Below, piece after piece: positions 59,102 through 64,000 of a stretch of DNA of 64,000 bases. Position 1 is the stretch's first letter. Each line of letters begins with the position of its first letter. Source of the DNA: Cyanoderma ruficeps (lineage: Eukaryota; Chordata; Aves; Passeriformes; Timaliidae). Location: the NCBI GenBank assembly GCA_008694505.1, contig VZDJ01000041.1, forward strand, positions 5,603,956 to 5,667,955. Reading direction: 5' to 3'. The translations under genes and the position numbers were made by a program. The notes below the pieces were generated by a model. The model worked only from the letters and a program-made list of their open reading frames with translations. It was not told the origin of the DNA and did not search any database.

Positions 59102-62100
59102 ACCTAGACTTTTTCAGCTTTTATTCCTTTTTTTCTACCCTGGATGGAGTCTGAGCATTAAACAATGAGAAGACCCAACAAATTAGATCAATTTAGATGA
59201 CTTACTTCTATATTTTTTACACAGTATTCATCAATCCTGCTTCATCCAACACACGTGCTAAGATAATTTTTCACTTGCATTAATATAAAATTAGATGAGT
59301 AAATCAGTGGTACTTATGTTGTTTAGATTAGTTACCACTTAAGTCTCTCAACTTGCCAGACATGTGGATAAGCAACACAGATTAAGCGGTCTGAGTTGAA
59401 TTAAAATCCTATTTCTGTGGTAAATATTGCAATGCAAACAAGTATAAGGTAAATGTGACTAAGACTGCATAAAGCTTCAAGGTAATATCAATGCAACCCC
59501 AGGACTATTCTGTATGATTCTGTGAATCCGTTCAAGGCTCATTACCAGATGACAAAAGAAAACAAAAAAAATTAAATTAGCCTTCTTTTAATTGTCTCCC
59601 TTGGTAGATGTGGAAGAATTTTACAATTTTGCATATTCAAAACACTAATCACCCAATAGACAGATTTTTTTTTTCCTGGCTTTAGGAGGGGTTTGGATGG
59701 CAAATTAAAGAACTGCCTTTTTTGAAAAAGGGGTCAAGTTCAGTCTTGGAAACTCATCTCTTCCTAATAATAGAGCATTGAGGTAATCATGAAGCATTGC
59801 AATAGGGTTTTTCTTATTATTTGTTGGCTGGAGTAGCAGCACAGCAGAGCCACCACATGACCTAAAAACTCTTAAATTCAGAAACAGGTGGAAAAGTCAC
59901 AAGGGTGTCTTTGAAGATACACCTTCATACACCTGCAGGGCCTTATTGATTAGTCAGTAGGGTGGGTGTCTGTACAGAATACCAACACCCCTGCTCCTCT
60001 GTGCTCAGAGCAACCTGCTGGCAGGAGCACACTCTGCCCCAGGGAACTGCTGTGAGCTGGTGTGCACCTACTTCATGATGTGCCCATCAGTTCTTCCTCA
60101 GTTGACATTGTGGTTTTCACAGGTTGGGCTGGCAGAGCAGCTCCTTGGCTTTTATGCTCATCATTTGTGAGCTGTGCCAGCTTTGGTATTCATACATTAA
60201 CTCTTCTGCTGGGGTAAATATGTTCACCTATGCTGACAGCTGTGCACCAGTGTGTTATTTGATCTGGACCCATCTTTGCATCCTTGAGCTGCTATTTGCA
60301 ATTTTCATTGATTTATAATGTTCTTCTCTACAGTTAGGACACTAATTAAAAAAAAATTATTATATCTGTTTAATCATGTCATAGTGGTGATACAGAGGTG
60401 CACTAGTTCGTATTTTTGAGCTTTTATTTCCTATAGCCAAGAAATGCTTTGCTATTATTAGCAAGTTAGGTTCCCTCTCTAGACACCTGCAACCAAATTC
60501 TAGTTGAGAAAGCATGAGACAATGAGTTTGGTTTCACCTTTTTCTCTTTGTGGATCATTAGAAACTCTTACCACAGCAGAGACACATCTGGAAGTCTCTG
60601 CCCTGGCCTGCAGTAGTAGGGGTGAAACAGACCCTGACCGAGGCAAGGAAAGCTTACAACACGCTTGCTGATGCTTTGCTCGTGTTTGCTAATGCCATCA
60701 GCTCCACACCCACACGAACTTTGAACTGCAAATACACAGATACATTATCCCATATAGCCCTGTGCTATTTCAAGGTGACACTGAGCTACTGCTCTGTGTT
60801 TTTAAACTGAAGTGTGGTCAGTGACCATACTTTACTTTGTAGCTTTTGCATAACTCTAAAACTGCATCTATGAAAGAGAAATGTATCCGCCAAAGTGCTG
60901 AGCACATTCATAGACTAACTCCCTGTCAAAGTGTCTATGATTGCAGGAATGCAAATGTACACTTGATTTAAAGAATTTGCTTCTGTGACGAAAACTCTAT
61001 CGAATCTACTCTTTGTTTCTAAACCCCACTGTTGTAGTTTGTGTTGCACCTGCTTTATAATTATGTGCAACACAGGCAGAAAAAATACTTATGACTCTTT
61101 CCTGCAGTCAATAAGGAAAAAGGCCTTCCAACACAGTGCTGAAAGCATTTCAGCTTCTTTCCCCTGACACTGAAGTATCATAGCAATCAAGGTTGTCAAT
61201 TACTTTTAAAGCAAGCTGTTTATAGACCATTATTCCCAAGGCTTTATTTGCTTGCTTTCTTTGCAAGTAAGATGATGGAAACAGTTCAGCAATTCAAAAG
61301 TCTGCCACTATCTCTTCTAATGAGCTCCTACCATCAAAAGAACCTCTTTTTCTCTTCTGTTTCTTCTCTTCCCTTGTTTGTCAGGGATTTTCCTACACAC
61401 AGGAGGGTTTGAAAATAACTACATCATCATTCACATATGGACACAAGTATCACATATGGAATATATAGTGAACAAAGCATCTGAAAATTAGAATTAAACA
61501 TTTTTATTTGATTTGTTTTAATCTTTGTAAGGGCTTCATATTGTCACCATCATGTTAAATAAAGAAATGCCTTTTCTTTTGTGTTTCTGATTGTAGGATA
61601 AAAAAGGACTTTAAATGGCTGATAAGCATAGGGTTTCACAAAGGTCGTTTGACTTGGTAGAGATATTTTGATAAAATATACTTCTTTGTAAAGGGAAGAG
61701 GTGAAAACCAGATAAATTGAAGTCTCAGTTCTATTTTCCATGAATAGATATAATGATTTCATACACTTTTTCAGCATAGTTTAGCATGGTGTTTTCAAAC
61801 ACATGAATTGGTACACAGCCTTAGAGAAGGATAGCATGATAATATTTTCCAGAGGAATTATTCCTAATGATGTCAAAGACTCATTAATCCTATCAAACAG
61901 GGTTCAGGTAAACCACACCTGAACGTTGTTGCTACTCAGTGAAAATAGAATTACATGGGAACAACTGAAGAGGACTACAGGATTGCAGTCTACAGGACTG
62001 TAAGTGAAAGGAGAGTAGATGTTAGAAACAAAGAAGACCAAACCCAACTGTTTAGATCCATAGGACAAAGACTGAGGGAAAATGAGGTTCTGTATGACTA

Positions 62101-62620
62101 TGTGATGGTACTTCAGATACCAAAGAGGGAGAGGAGTCTTTTAAACTAAAGACAGTACTTGCTCTAGGGAAAAATGGAGATAAGACCTGGCAACAAATAA
62201 ACTTTAATGAAAATGGGAAGATGTTTTAGACACATCACAGATTTAAAGCTCTGGGACAGCTTCTTGACAGGATCATAATTGCAAAATTCATAGGTGTTTT
62301 AAGGAGTCCAGTGTTTTCACATCTTTGTTTATACAACTGTGGTTGCTTGAAATAGCTGAGGATCAGTCTCATTAACTCAGAAGGCCCCTTCTGCTGTCAA
62401 GTACAAGCAGTGGCATTTGACTGACTAATTAGTCTTTTATTTTTTTGTGTGAGAAGGGAGAAAGCTCATATACAATTGTAATTGTTTTTTCTGTTGATTT
62501 CTTTTAGTTTTGACTTTGATTTTTGAGCAAGCAATGATGTGACCTTGATGTTGTCTTAAAATAGTCTTCAAGGAGGATATATAGTACACAAAGATATATG
62601 TGGTAATTAATGCCACTTAT

Positions 62621-62679
62621 AATACATTCCATATTATAATAATATTATAATATTCCAATACATTCCAATTATAATAATA
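62621..62679. repeat. Direct duplication of about 24 bp, 36-bp spacing
   Basis: aatacattcc plus atattataataata at 62621-62644 recurs as aatacattcc plus aattataataata at 62657-62679, differing by one or two bases. The intervening 12 bases are also AT-rich, so this may be a 36-bp tandem unit with decay. Confidence 0.75.
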
Positions 62680-62862
62680 GCTTCTGAGTAGAGAAAAATT
62701 CTCAATTCTAAATAAAAGAGTACATTATTAATATATTCTCTGAGGTCAACACTTTTAAATAGGCTCCTGGATTTCTTTTACTTGTGGACAAAGCACCGCT
62801 ACATTGGTCTGGGCCCTCCTTTGTTGGTCTGTTTAAATTATTTTTTTATTTTTCTTTTGTTT

Positions 62863-62876
62863 GTTACCATAGCAAC
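62863..62876. promoter_or_regulatory. Perfect RFX X-box motif
   Basis: gttacc-at-agcaac fits the X-box consensus GTNRCC, 0-3 spacer bases, RGYAAC at every constrained position. RFX factors bind such imperfect inverted repeats, notably in promoters and enhancers of ciliary genes. The flanks are a T-rich stretch (ttttctttt) and an AT-rich segment, and no first exon is recognised within about 1 kb. It could be a distal element or a chance match. Confidence 0.4.
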
Positions 62877-64000
62877 ATTCAGTAGTTTTTTTTGTCCAGT
62901 TTTCAGAGGAATTCCAGAAAACTCCCATGGATAAAACCAAACAATAGTTGGGGAAAACACAGCTGAAACTGTATAGGGGAAGCTCTAGACAACAGAAGAT
63001 AATTTGTAAGCATGCGGAGCTCAGGTTTTGTTATCAACAGGAAGTGTGTTTCTGTAGCTGCTATTTAGTTTCTCTTCCAGTAAATCTGTACCATTTTAAC
63101 AGAAAGCAATATGTAGTTCAAATATTTATAAGATAAAGTATAATTAATTAATGAGAGTATTTTCTTTTTTAAACAGAATTTTTACCATGATAATGAAAAA
63201 ATAATGGCAAAAATTATTTGGGAAAAATTGTTCGTGAAGATATATCTGAAGTTTCTTTTTCAATTAGGATAACTACATTTTTTTTTCTTTCTGTATTTTA
63301 TGTATGGTACAATAAATATAGGTATATTAATTAGTACTGCCTGTGCTCTCTGTTTCTTTTTTGCTATGAAATGCTAGAGCTGAATTTGGTAATACATTCA
63401 GTATTGCACAGGCACAGGCTGAGAGCAGGAAATGAATGTCTGCTGTCAGGGGAGGAATGGTTCAAAGCCCTGCGAGGTCAACAGATGATTTTTCATTTAC
63501 TGCAGTGGGTTTGGTTTGTTCTGTTTTTCTCTGATAATTCATTATGATTGCAAGTGAAGGAAAGAAGCTGCAGAATCAGATCCCTGTGTACGTGACTATG
63601 GGATGGCAGCTTGCAGTTTTTAATATACTGTGTGCAAGAGGCAGCTGGGTGCTTTCCTCATCAAAATGTGTGATGGAAGGTTGAGGGAGGACATTAGAGA
63701 ATGAAGTATCACCAATGAGGAAGGAGTTTAGTGCAGTAATAAGTACAAGAAAATAAGCTCTATAATCAAATCAGAAGCATAAATTATAAAGGATTTGGTT
63801 TATTATATTCTTGCAATAAATTCTGGTTTTGATTTATAATTTCTACAGCTATACTTGCAAAATACTGAATTATATTAATATATCTGTTGGGGAAAATTAC
63901 TTCACCTTTTCTAATTCTTTACCGATTGTAACTATAAGCCTGATTAAAATAACATCTGAGTGTGGAGAATAAAATTCCATGTACCTTATTCTTTAAATCT

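Larger units (their letters stand above)
58246..64000. other. Unique non-coding sequence, no gene recognised
   Basis: About 5.75 kb with open frames no longer than about 85 codons. It includes the microsatellites at 58400 and 59056, a duplicated AT segment at 62621 and an RFX X-box at 62863. A slightly GC-richer part at 59920-60300 is open in short frames only. A phrase at 59510-59528 (ctgtatgattctgtgaatc) recalls a CR1 terminal repeat but is too short to call. Confidence 0.5.

Noticed and set aside
1..64000. CRISPR arrays, tRNA or rRNA genes, prophage or bacterial operons
   Set aside because: No regularly spaced repeats, cloverleaf-like boxes, rRNA sequence or closely packed long open frames were seen; the CR1 copies and intron-like sequence show a bird-type nuclear genome.

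Overview
The window reads as a gene-poor, AT-rich (about 60% by eye) stretch of a bird genome. The main evidence is four copies of the CR1 LINE with the avian-type 3' end, whose reverse complement begins like catagaatcayagaatg. Three are on the minus strand (3675-4605, 10680-10810, 40324-41520) and one on the plus strand (57841-58245). A fifth, very degenerate 3' end may lie near 19718. I see no mammalian-type SINEs or L1, no operons and no bacterial or phage genes. CpG is sparse almost everywhere. Other CR1-rich reptiles cannot be strictly excluded, and I cannot name the species. Small assembly defects (21 N, 4 N and one N) sit beside simple repeats.

No gene can be named. Open frames are mostly short, occur on both strands and look like chance. 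The best coding candidate is a phase-compatible pair of small exons at 26879-26958 and 27063-27142 on the plus strand. The first has a 5' leader and an ATG in good context. A 104-base GT-AG intron follows, then 27 more open codons ending at a good donor. A possible terminal exon at 28039-28140 keeps the phase and ends in a stop, but is weaker. Two further splice-flanked open segments, at 9200-9264 (+) and 57222-57484 (-), are speculative. The longest open frame, 214 codons at 49413-50057, has no recognisable domain.

Layout: 1-3.7 kb unique sequence with a gap at a TTA repeat; 3.7-4.6 kb CR1; 4.6-10.7 kb unique; 10.7 kb short CR1; 12.3-12.7 kb a local CpG-rich patch that could be an old LTR or promoter; 12.7-26.9 kb unique sequence with two strong palindromes (18.4 and 23.9 kb); 26.9-28.1 kb candidate exons; 28.1-40.3 kb unique sequence with a perfect CRE palindrome at 29.27 kb; 40.3-41.5 kb CR1 followed by an A-rich run; 41.6-57.8 kb unique sequence with an AT-rich low-complexity block at 51.3 kb; 57.8-58.2 kb CR1; then unique sequence to the end with a perfect RFX X-box at 62.86 kb.

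I found nothing I could defend as a new biological system. The points most worth a second look are the two-exon model, the two long palindromes, the CpG-rich patch, the X-box and the CRE. Most of the window is probably intron or intergenic DNA, and distal enhancers in it cannot be recognised without alignments.
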